DNA of 64,000 nucleotides from Chrysogorgia sp. JL179-B06. Taxonomy: Eukaryota > Cnidaria > Anthozoa > Scleralcyonacea > Chrysogorgiidae. The notes below the pieces were generated by a model. That model did not search any database, was not told the DNA's origin, and worked only from the letters and a program-made list of their open reading frames with translations. Position numbers and translations under genes: made by a program. Below, one piece after another: positions 42,496-52,888 of the stretch (positions are counted from its first letter, which is position 1; each line of letters opens with the position of its first letter). Location: positions 2,704,501 to 2,768,500 of the forward strand of contig JAYKKM010000439.1 in NCBI GenBank assembly GCA_035772405.1. Reading direction: 5' to 3'.

Positions 42496-43479
42496 ATGGC
42501 AGATCAAGGTCCCAAACTACAAGGGAAATTAAAACTTTTGACCTTTACGGCCGAGAAGACGGACTCTGCAATCGCCAAAGCAGACATCGAGCTCTTGGAG
42601 AGACTACGTTCTTCGATAAAGACTATCATCAAAGCAACAAACGAAGCCAAAGAACTTATCGAAGAACAGAAATTTAACGAAGGGGCGAGCGTAGACGATG
42701 TTAGGAACTGGAGCGAAGAAATTGACCAGCAATTTGAATATGCAGACGACCAAGTGCGGAAAATAACAAAATACATTCGAGACGTAAACAACGCGGTTGA
42801 AGATGCTGAAGACGCGAAAAAGAAAACCGCGCAACTTGATTTCGAACGAGAGCAAATGAAATTACAACAACAACACGAGAAGCATGAGCGAGACCAACAG
42901 ATTGAACAAGAAGCCAAGCTTTTGGGACAGAAACTAAAGTATCAGAAACTGTTAGAAGAAGCGCACCCAGACATATCGAAAGATGGGACATCTGCCAAGT
43001 TGCCTAAACTACAGATAACCAAGTTCAATGGGCAATTTAGTGACTGGTTGAGATTCTGGAATCAGTTTGAAGCGATCATTGATAAGCAGAACATTAGCCA
43101 AATAACGAAGTTCTCCTATCTTAAAGAACTTATCGATTCAAAAGTCAAAACATGCATAGACGGGTTGCCGTTTACCGACAGTGGGTATGAGAAAGCGAAA
43201 GAAATCCTTGTGGAAAAATACGCCAACGAAAGCGAGATCGTGAATTCCTACGTTGAAGAAATTATTGCGCTTCAGACAATCAACGGATCTCAACCAGCAA
43301 AAATTCATTCGTTCTTCGAGAAACTTCGATACAACGTGCAATCGCTCGAAACTCTAAACAAGCTGAGCGACGTAAATGGATACGTCAGGATGACACTCAA
43401 CAAACTTCCGGCGATACGCGGAGATTTGGTGCGAACCGACCCGAAGTGGAAAGAATGGACATTCAATCAACTTTGTTGA
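42496..43479 (+). CDS. BEL/Pao gag fragment (DUF1759 type)
   Basis: A 327-residue frame beginning ATG at 42496, 30 bp after the LTR. The N-terminal two-thirds is charged and coiled-coil (DAEDAKKKTAQLDFEREQMK, QQHEKHERDQQIEQEAK). The following LPKLQITKFNGQFSDWLRFW and KAKEILVEKYANESEIV are the DUF1759 hallmark of Pao gag. The frame ends prematurely and lacks zinc knuckles, because a deletion joins gag to the protease-RT linker at about 43450. Gag would form the particle shell; this truncated form probably cannot package RNA. Confidence 0.85.
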   Translation: MADQGPKLQGKLKLLTFTAEKTDSAIAKADIELLERLRSSIKTIIKATNEAKELIEEQKFNEGASVDDVRNWSEEIDQQFEYADDQVRKITKYIRDVNNAVEDAEDAKKKTAQLDFEREQMKLQQQHEKHERDQQIEQEAKLLGQKLKYQKLLEEAHPDISKDGTSAKLPKLQITKFNGQFSDWLRFWNQFEAIIDKQNISQITKFSYLKELIDSKVKTCIDGLPFTDSGYEKAKEILVEKYANESEIVNSYVEEIIALQTINGSQPAKIHSFFEKLRYNVQSLETLNKLSDVNGYVRMTLNKLPAIRGDLVRTDPKWKEWTFNQLC

Positions 43480-43763
43480 AGAAATACTCGCATCTCGATG
43501 GAGTATGGGTTAACGACGTCGACGTCAATCAACATCTAGCTATTCACATGGTGCTCGGTGCCAGTGAATACGCAGCGATCAAAACAAAAACAGCACCAAG
43601 AGTAGGATTGCCTGGCCAACCAGTGGCAGAGAAGACCCTACTGGGGTGGACAATCATGTCACCCGGCCGAGAAGTAGATACTACTCCACTTCTACTTACC
43701 AAATCTACGAGTACCGAATACGAACAGCTTTGCAGCCTGCATGGATGTGCTTGGTTTAGCTGA
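43446..43763 (+). pseudogene. BEL/Pao protease-RT linker remnant
   Basis: LLKKYSHLDGVWVNDVD and VLGASEYAAIKT, then GQPVAEKTLLGWTIMSPG, match the stretch after the aspartic protease in Pao polyproteins. The protease active site itself is missing. The frame overlaps the end of gag out of register. Confidence 0.75.
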
Positions 43764-44676
43764 TTCGCCAACCGATGACCAACAAGAAGTATACCAAGAA
43801 TTCAAGGAACAGCTAAAACGTAGTCCCCAGGGATGGTACGAGACTGGCCTTCCCTGGAAGAGCAACCACCCAGAATTACCCACCAACAAGACAGGAAGCA
43901 TGGCAAGGCTGAATCAGCTGGTAAAGAAGTTGGAGCGCAACGACAACCACAAAGCGTACGACAACGTCATTCAAGAGCAGATTGAGCAAGGAGTTGTAGA
44001 AGTGGCCCACACAGTCGTCACTGGAAAGGAGTTCTACCTTCCCCATAAAGCCATCATCAGACACGAAGCAGAAAGTACCAAACTGAGGGTGGTCTACGAT
44101 GCCTCGGCAAAAGAACGAGCAGATCAGCCATCTCTTAACGACTGCCTACACCCGGGACCACCTCTACAAAACTTGTTATGGAGTGTACTTGTGAGAGCAC
44201 GAATATATCCAGTCGTGATTAGTGGGGACCTACAGAAAGCATTCTTACAGATCCGAATAAAAGAAGAAGAGCGCGATGCTCTACGGTTTCACTGGAAGGG
44301 TGCAGGACAACCAAATGTAGAGACATATCGATTCACCCGAGTTTTATTCGGACTAACATCCTCTCCATTCCTGTTGGGAGGAGTCATCAATCAACATCTT
44401 ACATTGTGGGAAGATCGGTACCCTGAGTTCGTAGAGGAACTAGGTCGCAGTCTATACGTGGACGATATACTGATGGGCGGAGCTACTGCCGAGGAAGCTC
44501 AAAGGAAGAAGTCAATGTCCAAGGAAATCTTCGAAGATGCTACCTTTAACCTGCATAAGTGGCACAGCAACGAAAGCGAGCTAGAGATGGACAACGACAC
44601 CCTGGGAAGACACGAATCACACGATGAAACTGTCGTATGCCAAACAACTGTGCGGAACCTTATCAGCAGAAACTAA
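43741..44676 (+). pseudogene. BEL/Pao reverse transcriptase
   Basis: A 311-residue frame with RT motifs in order: KLRVVYDASAKERADQPSLN, SGDLQKAFLQIRI (first catalytic Asp), RFTRVLFGLTSSPFLLGG, and SLYVDDILMGG with the YVDD pair at 44455-44466. All catalytic residues are present in this piece. The frame shifts at about 44620 into the RNase H frame, so no full polyprotein can be made. Confidence 0.85.
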
Positions 44677-45385
44677 GATGCTTGGTCTTCCCTGGGATAA
44701 AGAGAGTGATACCTTGAAAGTAGTATTTCCCGAAGAGAAATTAGAGCCAACCAAGAGAGGTGTACCATCAACGCTTGCCAAAGTATATGACCCCCTGGGG
44801 TTAGTTTCGCCGACAACGTTATCTGGGAAGCTGATATTCAGAGATATCAGTGATAAGAAGCTTGCCTGGGACACCGCAGTACCTGATCCATTGCGAACAT
44901 GCTGGAACAAGTGGTACGAGACCTTGCCAAAATTCATCACTATACCGAGATCAATCGTGGCCCATAAACAGCCTGTTCAAAACCTCACTTTGCACGCCTT
45001 CGGTGACGCAAGTAATAAGGGAGTTTGCGCCGCGGTTTATGCAGTTGTCGAACAAGAAGATGGAATGACGCAGAGAATCGTAACAGCTAAATCACGTTTG
45101 GCTAAACGTGGATTAACTATTCCGAGATTAGAACTAGTAGCAGGCCACATGGCTGCTAACTTAATTTCCAACGTGCATCAAGCAATTCAACCGACCCTCA
45201 CAGCAGAGCTACATTGTTGGTTAGACAGCACAGTCGCGTTGTTTTGGATACTGGGGACTGGAGAATATAAACAGTTCGTATCGAACCGAGTGAGCAAGAT
45301 TCGACAACACGGAGGTCACATGGCACCATGTACCCACCTTGGAGAACCCCGCCGATCTGGGAAGTCGTGGGGGGAGCGTGGTTGA
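44624..45385 (+). pseudogene. BEL/Pao RT connection and RNase H
   Basis: MLGLPWDKESDTLKVVF and AKVYDPLGLVSPTTLSGK form the connection region. LHAFGDASNKGVCAAVYAV and RLELVAGHMAANL, then ELHCWLDSTVALFWI, are RNase H-like motifs with D, E and D. The end (after 45320) is out of register with the next frame, where MENPADLGSRG belongs. This is a second frameshift. Confidence 0.85.
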
Positions 45386-46196
45386 CGCCGATCTTTGGTG
45401 GTATGGACCTCCATGGTTGGCAAACCCAGAAAAGTGGCCTCGGAACATAACGCTTCAATCCTGTGCTACAAGCAACGCTGAAGCCAAGATCACACGAGAC
45501 GTGTTGGCAACCGCCATTCCTGTGAATGATTCATTCATCACACTGTTACAGAAGTACGAGTTGTGGAAAGTCTTACGAATCGGTGGATGGATACAACGGT
45601 TCATTCGCAACTGCAGAAAACCAACAGCGCAACGAGAGACAGGGCCATTAAAAACCGAAGACATCGAAAGCCAGACGATGTGGTGGACGAAGAGGGTACA
45701 GGGTGATGCCAAAGCAAACCAGCAGTTCGGCGACGACCAGCTACGCCTGAACTTACAACCAAACGAGCAACATATCCTGGAGTGCAGAGGGCGTATCCAA
45801 GGGATATATCCAGTTTATCTTCCTGATGACCACCCTTACACGAAGAAGCTAGTTCACCAAGCCCACCTTGCCACACAGCATGGGGGAGTTGCACTTACAA
45901 TGACGAAGCTACGCGAACAGTACTGGATCCCTAGATTAAGACGGCTGGTGAAGAAAGTCAGAAAGAGCAGTTGGGGGTGCAAACGGTTTCAAATCAGAGC
46001 ATTTGAATCACCGCCACCTGGGAACCTTCCAACTACGCGTACCGAAGGAGACACGCCGTTTCAGATCATTGGGGTTGACTTTGCTGGCCCTATTCGGTAC
46101 AAGATTAGAGCTGACAGAGAAAGTAAAGCATATCTAGCCCTATATGCTTGCAGTTTAACCAGAGGAGTGTACTTGGACCTTCTACCGTCGCTATAG
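45339..46196 (+). pseudogene. BEL/Pao integrase, N-terminal and first catalytic part
   Basis: ENPADLGSRG and DLWWYGPPWL are the Pao linker. Zinc-binding HQAHLATQHGG keeps the two His, but the expected Cys pair is reduced to one (SSWGCKRF), so the HHCC finger is damaged. FQIIGVDFAGPIRYK gives the first catalytic Asp of DDE. The frame breaks at about 46180. Confidence 0.8.
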
Positions 46197-47071
46197 AAAC
46201 AGGAGAGTTCCTGATCAGCTTAAAGAAATTCATCGCGAGACGTGGAAGACCGGAAATCATTTACTCCGACAATGGAGGAACTTTCCAAGCTGCAGCTAAA
46301 TGGCTCGAACAAGTGCGGAAAGATGAGAAGTTCCATGATTATTTGTCGCGACAGTCAATCAAGTGGCGTTTTAACCTCAGCAAGGCCCCATGGTGGGGCG
46401 GCCAATTTGAGCGATTAATAGGGGTGTTCAAATCCGCCTTCAATAAGGTAATAGGCAATGGCACCTTGCGATGGAAAGAATTAGAAGAAATTGTGCTCGA
46501 TGTCGAAGTCACCTTGAATAATCGACCCCTGGAGTATCTGGAAGATGACATACAATTACCTGTACTTACTCCGAATGCCATGCAACACATGAACTCTAAC
46601 ACCATTCCTGAACTGGAAGTACATCACATTCCAGAAACAAAGCTAAGAAGACGAGCAAGATACATTTCCCATTGTAAGGATGTGATGTGGAACCGATGGA
46701 CTAAGCAATATGTCCGTAACCTCCGCGAGCAGCACCGACGCGCTGGAGGAGAGCAGAAAACTCATCCGTCAGTCGGGGATGTGGTAATCGTCCAAGGAGA
46801 TCAGCGAAATCGTAATCAATGGAAACTCGGGATTGTGCAGGAGCTTATCAGTGGGAAAGATAACATTGTACGTGCAGCGAAAGTGAGAGCGGGGAAAGGA
46901 GTCTTAGAAAGAGCGATCCAGCAGTTGTACCATTTGGAATTATCGTGTGACGTATTACCAAAAGTAAAGCTCAACCCAGTAGCCCCGATCTTCAGACCAA
47001 AACGAGGAGCAGCAGCAGCAGCGGAATTGAGAATACAAGAGATCGCAAGAGACGAACAGAATGCAATGTGA
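46148..47071 (+). pseudogene. BEL/Pao integrase core and C-terminal domain
   Basis: RGRPEIIYSDNGGTFQ supplies the second catalytic Asp. APWWGGQFERLIGVFKSAF supplies the catalytic Glu. NNRPLEYLEDD and LTPNAMQHMN complete the core, and HPSVGDVVIVQGDQRNRNQW is the DUF5641-type end. It has an Ala-rich C-terminus and stops 120 bp before the right LTR. Confidence 0.85.
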
Positions 47072-47191
47072 CATTCGTTTTTTGACAGTTTATTTAAACT
47101 TTATATCTACACTATTAACAGTGATTTTAGAAACTAGTAGTTTACATTAAAATAACATATATCTCCTACAGGAGCACATATGGGTGGAGTG

Positions 47192-47372
47192 TGTCCGGAA
47201 GTGAACGTTATAATAATAATTAGCGCGGGGTTTGTTTATATTCATGCATATGTCAATCAAATCAAGTGAGAGAGAAGACAGCGTGAGAGCGAGAGTGTTT
47301 AATAAACAAAACCAAACTAAAAGTGACTTGTTCTGGATACGTTCCTACGAAGCATTAAAGGAATTCAGTACA
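47192..47372 (+). repeat. BEL/Pao 3' LTR
   Basis: 181 bp, TGTCCGGAAG to TTCAGTACA. It differs from the reconstituted 5' LTR at three sites (G/T at the seventh base, G/T next to the DIRS junction, A/T near the end). Confidence 0.95.
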
Positions 47373-48013
47373 CTCGTTCTCGTTGTCTAATTGTTAAATA
47401 TTCAGGATCAACGTCGTCGATCATGCGCGGCATTGGAAAATTTGGCCCTGGTAACGAGATATAGACAGAAGCTGATTGGTAGATTTGAATTAATATTTAA
47501 ATTGCAACCGTCACATGATTGCGAATGCAAAAATTGCAACGGTATTGAAACGGTTTTTTGGCGTAATTTAAATTTAAATTGACGCCAGCGCGACAAACCG
47601 CTTTCCGGAAGAAGCCGCCATTGACGGCGAAATTTATATTTGTGAGGAAATGGCAATGTTTGTTTGTAACAAACATTACTATAGACATCTGCTGATTTCA
47701 AGCCGAAACTGTAGTGTTGAAGGACAAGATAATCAAAGACAGACACAAGTAAAAGGTAAAAGGACTATTATAATTATGTACATTGTGATTGTCACCGACT
47801 CACCGGTCTGTCACGTCTGTGTTGAGCTGCAATTAATTTGCCTTTTCTGCAAGTTTTTTTTGGTTAGGGTTAGCAATTTGGTTAATAGGATTAGGGTTAG
47901 GTTTAGGATTTTGATGATATTTTATACCCGCATGTTCGCTGGTTTGATGCGACGGGGGGGGGGGGGGAGAGAAAATCAAGTCAAACGTCAACCCAATCCA
48001 AGATGGCGGCCGT

Positions 48014-48113
48014 ATGTGGAGCGTTATGCAACGTGTAAACTGTGAGAATTGCCAGACAGAGATTTTGATCAATTATAGTTTTTGTAACAATTGTGGAAAT
48101 AGAGTTGATACTG
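48014..48113 (+). CDS. Possible first exon of a zinc-ribbon protein
   Basis: ATG at 48014 (or in-frame at 48026) opens MWSVMQRVNCENCQTEILIN followed by YSFCNNCGNRVDT. It then meets a consensus donor GTAAGTT at 48114. CxxC-x11-CxxC spacing with FCNNCG is a zinc-ribbon pattern. It is preceded by AAGATGGCGGCC, a strong translation context in another frame. The next exon was not found. It could be a fragment captured by the surrounding element, or a genuine host gene. Confidence 0.4.
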
Positions 48114-49156
48114 GTAAGTTTAATACTTGTTTTTTTTAATATATTAATTTTAAATGATAATAATCATTTTATATCAGACTTACATTTTCATATAAATTTG
48201 AATATATGTACTGTAGTTATTTAAAGAGTTCCTTTGAATTCTCATGTGCTGATCTCATTCTGCTAGTGTAGATTGTATATTTACTCTAAATTTGAATATA
48301 TGTAGTTATTTAAGGAGTTCCTTTGAATTCTCATGTGTTGATCTGCTAGTGTAGATTGTATAATATATATTCACTCATACATTTTTAAAATATACAAAAA
48401 CTATTGTTTTAAAAGCTTTGCTGTGTCAGTAGTTGAATCATGTTATGGGTGTCTTGGGGGAGATGCTTTGGTCAAGGGGGTTGTTAATATGTACAGTAGT
48501 GGTCACCTGCCCAAAGAATAAAACCTGAACATTTCCCTCTGAGCCTCAGGCTATCACAAATACTCATGGGACATCAATGGGTAATTTATTCTATATTTCA
48601 AGCCACTTATAATACCCAAGTAAAGTTGTATTATATATGATTATATGGTGTTGAATGGAGTAAAATATTACAGGTGTGTGTACCACAGAATACCACGCTA
48701 CCACAGAATACCAGTCTCATTTATTTCTCTAATAAAACACAAGTCAGGCTGACACGAGGCAAAAAAAAAAGTGACTTGGATGACCTGGAACCCACCCAAA
48801 CCCAGTCCCCTAACAGTGTGTGAGAAAAACTCTCTTCCATGCCTCAGCCGGCAGAAAATAACACTTTTTGATACTTTTTCGGCTTCAGTTCAGTTCAGTG
48901 CTTCACTTTATCGTTTAACCTTTTGACTTGACTCGCTAATTTTAATGTAATTTAAATAATTGTACACTGTATTGTGTATTTGCTCCAAGCTCCGAAATCT
49001 AATAGACACATTTTGAAATACTTAACAGAGAGATTTGGGAAAATTTGAAGGTGTGTAATGTTTTGAATTTTCAAAATATATATGTATAATATTTTGACAG
49101 TTGGAATTAAATCCATGCAACAATGGCCAGTCCAAGCCTGATTTTACACTGCCAAT
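48114..49156. other. Non-coding, AT-rich
   Basis: Contains an imperfect ~90-bp tandem duplication at about 48200-48360 (TTTGAATATATGTA, GAGTTCCTTTGAATTCTCAT). No exon was recognised. Confidence 0.4.
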
Positions 49157-49229
49157 TGCCATCTTGTGCCAGAACAATGGCACTTTGTGCCAGCACAATG
49201 GCTAGCCATTGTTCTGGCACAAGATGGCA
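49157..49229. repeat. Perfect 24-bp-arm hairpin
   Basis: TGCCATCTTGTGCCAGAACA... (49157-49180) and its exact complement (49206-49229) are separated by 25 bp. That spacer holds another partial copy (TTGTGCCAGCACAATGG). ACAATGGCCAGTCC(A/T)AGCCTG flanks both sides (about 49120 and 49230), as a direct repeat. Confidence 0.9.
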
Positions 49230-49574
49230 CAATGGCCAGTCCTAGCCTGTTTAAAATATATACCATTTGTTCTTTATAATTTACTGCTTCAGGAATAGTA
49301 AGTGTAATGTTTATTATTTTTGTGTACCTCAAGTTATAAATACTATATGTTTGATAATTAGCCTATATATACAGTAGTTTAGGGTGAAAAAACATGCATA
49401 CTATTGCTGTGTTTATATGACCTGGGCCTGGCCTACAATTTTGTAGCAATAAACAAGCATTACTATGAATACTTAATATATACACTGCTGTAGTGAATAA
49501 GGGAGAGCTTGGGGGGAAACAGACGATACAGTACATGGATGATTGTCAAGCAAGCTCATATCCTCAGAAAAATT

Positions 49575-49652
49575 ATTCTGTGTCCGGACAGGGATAACTT
49601 TCTGATTTCCAGTGAGATGCTCTGACCATTGAGCTACCAAGACTCAGATGGT
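49575..49652 (-). repeat. tRNA-derived sequence, copy 1
   Basis: The minus strand reads CTTGGTAGCTCAATGGTCAG, a perfect Pol III A box (TAGCTCAATGG). AAAGTTATCCC follows in the B-box position. It cannot fold as an intact tRNA. It is probably a tRNA-derived SINE head or a foldback. Confidence 0.5.
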
Positions 49653-49805
49653 GAGTGAACGTTACATTGATGTACTGATTCTATTGATATAACAGCAGTG
49701 TATATATTAACACCCAATCATTAGTCATTACTGAAATATATAGTAACTGCTGTGCATATAGGCAGCACATATATCATTAGAACCAGTGCATCATTGTAAC
49801 GTCTC

Positions 49806-49880
49806 TCCATCTGAATCTCGATGGCTCAATGGTTAGAGGCCGTCACTGGCAATAAGAAGGTTATAATTTTTTCAACCAGG
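49806..49880 (+). repeat. tRNA-derived sequence, copy 2
   Basis: CTCGATGGCTCAATGGTTAG with an A box (TGGCTCAATGG), inverted relative to 49575-49652. CCATCTGA and GTAACG motifs are also inverted between them. Confidence 0.5.
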
Positions 49881-50084
49881 AATATTATGTTTCTGACGAT
49901 ATGATCTTGACGTCCATGTTTTGTATACTGGCATGTATTCCATATATAATCTGTGTTTACAGTACTCCATCTATAGTACTATAGTACACAATGCAATATA
50001 TATGCTTTGTTACATGGCAAATATGGTATCTGCAATCTGCATTATTATTAGTAGTATTATTGTCAATGCATTATTATTATTAGT

Positions 50085-50137
<53 letters not shown>

Positions 50138-50165
50138 AATAATAATAAAATAATAATACAATAAT
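50085..50165. repeat. (TAA)n microsatellite
   Basis: About 17 uninterrupted ATA/TAA units followed by interrupted ones. It creates an isoleucine-only chance frame. Confidence 0.97.
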
Positions 50166-50940
50166 ATTTATACAGGATAGCCCTGGGGGTCTTGTTTTCT
50201 AAGAAATTACAGTTGTTACAAATTTCAACACATATTCATCAATGTACAGTTCAATGTTACAAAAACTAATTTTAACTCAAAAGTTGTATATCCTTCACAT
50301 ATATTTAGCAATAGATAATGGTGCTATAACATGTATTTGTGTATGAACAGATTAATTGAAACATGGAAAATAGCTCTTTAGTGGTAGATATGATGTTAAA
50401 ATGCCATGGAATTTCCTAACTAGCATTACACAATGTAACTTGCTTCTAATACAAGAGGTACAAAACTTGGGATTTCTATTAACCAATCAGTTTCAAGTCC
50501 CGACTTAGCAAAGATCAGTTTCCCTGACATGCCTAGAGACCTCTGATTATGACCATCAATATTTAGTTATCCATATTCCTGCCAGCTCCACATCACAGTA
50601 GTCGAATGTGGGTAGAATTATCAACTTACTGTTACTAAATACTGCATTGATTATTTCGTGAGTCATCAATATTGTGATAAAAGTAATTTCTTTCTTAGTG
50701 ATTGATGGTAGAAACAGCAGTAGACCCCCACTATTCTGTTGCTGCACTCAAAAATTAAAAAGTTTGGACTGCATGTATTTATTTTGATGTCCTATGAAAC
50801 AAATAAATTCAGACAATACAAAGCTGAGAGATATTGTCCACTGAAAATTTATTTACTGTAGTTTGGCAAATGAAGTGGCTATTATCTAATTCAAGTAATT
50901 TAGAACTAAAAGAAGTACTGTACTGTAAGATTCAAACAGC
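50166..50940. other. Non-coding, no gene seen
   Basis: AT-rich. No repeat or exon was recognised apart from the terminal ~40 bp, shared with 56900-56941. Confidence 0.4.
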
Positions 50941-50997
50941 AATTGGGCGAGGGGTTGTTGCGTATACGTATTTCTAGTATAATTATATAGCAATGAA

Positions 50998-51639
50998 AGT
51001 GAGTGTCAGGGTAGTGCTTTGCGCGCTTGTGTTTTTGTTTTCATACGAATTGATTGCAGTGCATCGCATCGTTAGAACTATAATTTGCATGTGAACTCTA
51101 CATTTATTTGGAAATGTTGAAATTGGAGTTCGATCCTGACTTCGGGGGCGTTATGAAGTTAGACGATTTGAACAGTTGCGGTTCGCTTGTTTGTGAACCA
51201 CTGCGGGCCACGCACAACGCTGTTTCTGACGAACAAGCTGGCCCGGATGGCTTTAGTTCCTGAATCTTTGCAAATTCAATGAACAAAACATCAGAAGAAA
51301 CAAAATATATTTCTTTACTAGTCACTCATCAAACACTTCCATTCGCAAACTTATTCGCGCTGTTTCAGCAGCATAACCCGGTCTTCCACGCTTCGGAGGC
51401 AAAGCGCTCGTAGCAGCTTCTATGTATTGAAAAGATTACTATAGTAAATGATAAATTTTACGAAAAATATCACAATAATTGATCACTCAGGTATATTTAC
51501 TTCTCAGAAAACTTGAAAATGGATCATTTATAAGGATTGATCAAATATCGACGGATTCGTTTGTGAACTAAAATAGGCGTCCCATAAAATGGCCGCCAAG
51601 AAGAAAACAAGCGCGCAAAGCACTACCCTGACACTCACT
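50998..51639. mobile_element. Element with perfect 33-bp terminal inverted repeats
   Basis: AGTGAGTGTCAGGGTAGTGC...(50998-51030) is exactly inverted at 51607-51639. The minus strand inside encodes a short transposon-like piece (ALPPKRGRPGYAAETARISL) from about 51400, then a stop. No target duplication is obvious. It sits between the 3' end of one Helitron-like unit and the 5' end of the next. Confidence 0.8.
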
Positions 51640-52169
51640 CTTTAAACATTTTATGTTGTAAAAAAAAAAAAAAAAATATATATATTGAAGATCAACGCCC
51701 ATGCGCGGCATCGGAAAATTTGGCCCTGGTAACTAGATAATATGGTAAATATCTGCATTTGAATTATAAATATTTAATTGACCGTAAAAGAAAAGTAGGG
51801 TTATACGCTGAATGAAGATTTGAGTTCAAAAAGATCGTGAAAAGGCAGTGAAAATGCAATATATCGTCGTCGGAAGATGTCAAGTTCGTAAATCAAGTTT
51901 TATACGTGGCGTCAAAACTAAAGGTAAACCCATTTTCGGTTTTTTAAATCTGTTAATAATAGTTACAAAGATAGTTTTGCAAACATGTCCGAGTATGTTA
52001 TTCAGGCTTTTATTTGATGTATAGCATGATTTTCTAGAGTTAGTAGTTCAAAAGATATCGTCGTCTGAATTATCTAAAATATTTAGTCGGAGTTTGTCAA
52101 TCCAATCCAAGCGTCGTCGCTTTTTTCAAGCTGTTAGTATGGAAGCCGAGGAGGCTCACTCATCGAAAT

Positions 52170-52690
52170 AAAACTCTGTTTGGCGACAGATAAATACTGT
52201 TTGGCGAAAGTAAAACTCTTTTGGCGAAAGTAAAGCACTGTTTAGCGAAAGATAAACTGTGTTTAGCGAAAGATAAACACTGTTTGGCGAAAGATAAACA
52301 CTGTTTGGCGAAAGATAAACACTGTTTGGCGAAAGTAAACTCTATTTAGCGAAAATAAAACACTGTTTGGCGAAAGATAAACACTGTTTGGCGAAAGACT
52401 GAAAAACTCGGTTTGGCGAAAGAAAACGCATAATGCCATTTGGCGAAAGATAAATAGCGTGTGGCGAAAGCAAAAGCATAATGACGTTTGGCGAAAGATA
52501 AACAGCGTTTGGCGAAAGCAAAAGCATAATGACGTTTGGCGAAAGATAAACAGCGTTTGGCGAATGATAAACAGCGTTTGGCGAATGATAAACAGCGTTT
52601 GGCGAAAGCAAAAGCATAATGGCGTTTGGCGAAAGATAAATAGCGTTTGGCGAAAAGATAAATGGAGTTTGTCGTGGCGAAAGAAAAATA
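52170..52690 (+). repeat. ~20-bp minisatellite, left arm
   Basis: About 25 units of GTTTGGCGAAAGATAAACA with variants (AGCGAAAG, GGCGAATG, AAGCAAAAGCATAATG). It gives repetitive by-product frames on both strands (WRKINSV, LSPNAVY). Confidence 0.95.
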
Positions 52691-52888
52691 ATTATATAAA
52701 TGTCGCGTGGTGATTATTACCCGATTTTCGGTCCCAGTATTGAACTAGCTATATAGAGCTATATAATGCAGGTGTAGTCGAAGTTGTAGCGCAGATAGAA
52801 AGGAAGGAAGGTGTTTATTATCTACCTCACCAAGCTGTTATTCGTAGAGATGCCAAAACTACAAAGCTTAGGGTAGTCTATGACGCAT

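Larger units (their letters stand above)
38262..47372 (+). mobile_element. BEL/Pao LTR retrotransposon with a DIRS element inside its 5' LTR
   Basis: The left LTR is 38262-38291 plus 42316-42466 (30 + 151 bp). The right LTR is 47192-47372 (181 bp). Apart from the insertion they differ at only three positions, and they begin TGTCCG and end GTACA. CTCG flanks both ends (38258-38261 and 47373-47376), giving a 4-bp (possibly 5-bp, ACTCG) duplication. Internal order is gag, protease linker, RT, RNase H, integrase, which is Pao order. A primer-binding-site-like TGGCACCTCCGACGGGAC follows the left LTR at 42469, and a purine-rich tract (GGGTGGAGTG) precedes the right LTR. Frameshifts and a gag-protease deletion make it non-autonomous. 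Confidence 0.92.
47408..50977 (+). mobile_element. Candidate Helitron-like unit, 3.6 kb
   Basis: Begins TCAACGTCGTCG...ATGCGCGGCATTGGAAAATT after A. It ends GGGCGAGGGGTTGTTGCG...TATTTCTAG before T. Both ends match the compact element at 36198-37068. The interior contains a possible captured exon (48014-48113), a telomere-like tract and tRNA-like inverted copies. That these two ends belong to one insertion is inference from order and spacing. Confidence 0.35.

Noticed and set aside
42504..42991. Minus-strand Ser/Cys-rich frames over the BEL gag
   Set aside because: Antisense shadows of the gag coding strand, which has clear DUF1759 motifs.
49806..49880. Functional tRNA gene
   Set aside because: Only the A box and D-arm-like part are recognisable; the anticodon and T arms do not fold and the B box is degenerate.
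52342..52713. LSPNAVYHSPN and WRKINSVWRK frames
   Set aside because: Both strands of the GTTTGGCGAAAG minisatellite are open; there is no real protein.
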